6,522 bases of DNA, taken from JBOGEB01 sp050743125 (lineage in GTDB: Bacteria; Actinomycetota; Nitriliruptoria; Euzebyales; Egibacteraceae). The position numbers and the translations under genes are program-made. The stretch lies in contig JBOGEB010000219.1 of assembly GCA_050743125.1 (NCBI GenBank), forward strand, positions 1 to 6,522, read 5' to 3'. This document shows positions 6,431 through 6,522 of the stretch, piece by piece. How positions within the stretch are numbered: position 1 is the first letter of the stretch; each line of letters begins with the position of its first letter. A model generated the notes under the pieces. That model searched no databases and had not been told where the DNA came from. It saw only the letters and a list, made by a program, of their open reading frames with translations.

Positions 6431-6522
6431 TCAGGCGGGGGGGCGGAGCCGGTCGTCGAGGGCGGCCACGCACGCCAGCGGGCTCCAGGGGGGCGGGAAG
6501 CTGTCACGGACGCCGCGGATGC
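6431..6522 (-). CDS. Possible C-terminus of a convergent gene (5' part outside window)
   Basis: On the - strand one frame is open from the window edge to a TGA at 6431-6433, giving 29 residues including RDSFPPPWSPLACVAALDD and ending in RLRPPA. All its sense codons but one end in G or C. It would converge on the response regulator gene with an 82-base gap, a normal layout. The piece is too short to assign a family, and in a window this GC-rich such a frame could arise by chance. Confidence 0.4.
   Translation of the reverse strand, partial: IRGVRDSFPPPWSPLACVAALDDRLRPPA

Noticed and set aside
6437..6497. G-rich runs (seven G at 6437, six G at 6488, and shorter runs) as a G-quadruplex or phase-variable tract
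   Set aside because: The loops between runs are long, and the runs are explained by proline CCC codons of the probable - strand gene end.
5302..6507. Open frame of 401 codons on the - strand across the kinase and regulator genes
   Set aside because: It is antisense to two well-defined genes, with Arg/Ala/Ser-rich composition and no recognisable domain.

Overview
The window is about 70% GC. Its coding frames end overwhelmingly in G or C, it uses GTG starts freely, and the kinase/regulator pair is of a type common in actinomycetes. This points to a high-GC actinomycete (Actinomycetota); the sequence alone does not fix the genus.

Left third (about 1-2906, + strand): the end of a two-gene operon. 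The first gene enters from outside the window and encodes the C-terminal part of a WD40-repeat protein. Its two visible blades are almost identical at DNA level, and they are followed by a short C-terminal region with the motif GLCRFEPGELDPYV. The second gene overlaps it by 11 bases and encodes a complete 837-residue KAP-family P-loop NTPase. That protein has a Clp-N-like (Clp R domain) N-terminus and a large insertion between Walker A and Walker B, made of coiled coil, two membrane segments and coiled coil. A near-identical WD40 receptor-like array coupled to a membrane-anchored NTPase resembles bacterial NTPase-linked conflict or signalling systems. This is the most interesting part of the window. 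Its function is inferred, not shown.

Middle (2907-4034): a 194-base convergent spacer with several short repeats and no clear gene, then a complete crotonase-fold enoyl-CoA hydratase on the - strand with both catalytic glutamates. No other beta-oxidation gene is visible. A 154-base divergent intergenic region follows, with two short inverted repeats that could be operators.

Right half (4035-6348, + strand): a probable three-gene operon. It begins with an unrecognised small gene that has a very strong Shine-Dalgarno sequence. Its best coding signal moves from one frame to the +1 frame at a run of four C (4218-4221). Next come a DesK/YvfT-type sensor kinase with about six membrane segments and a NarL/DesR-type response regulator, joined by an ATGA overlap. 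The regulated target is not visible. The last 92 bases probably hold the C-terminus of a convergent - strand gene. There is no RNA gene, insertion sequence, CRISPR array or gene-free stretch longer than 200 bases.
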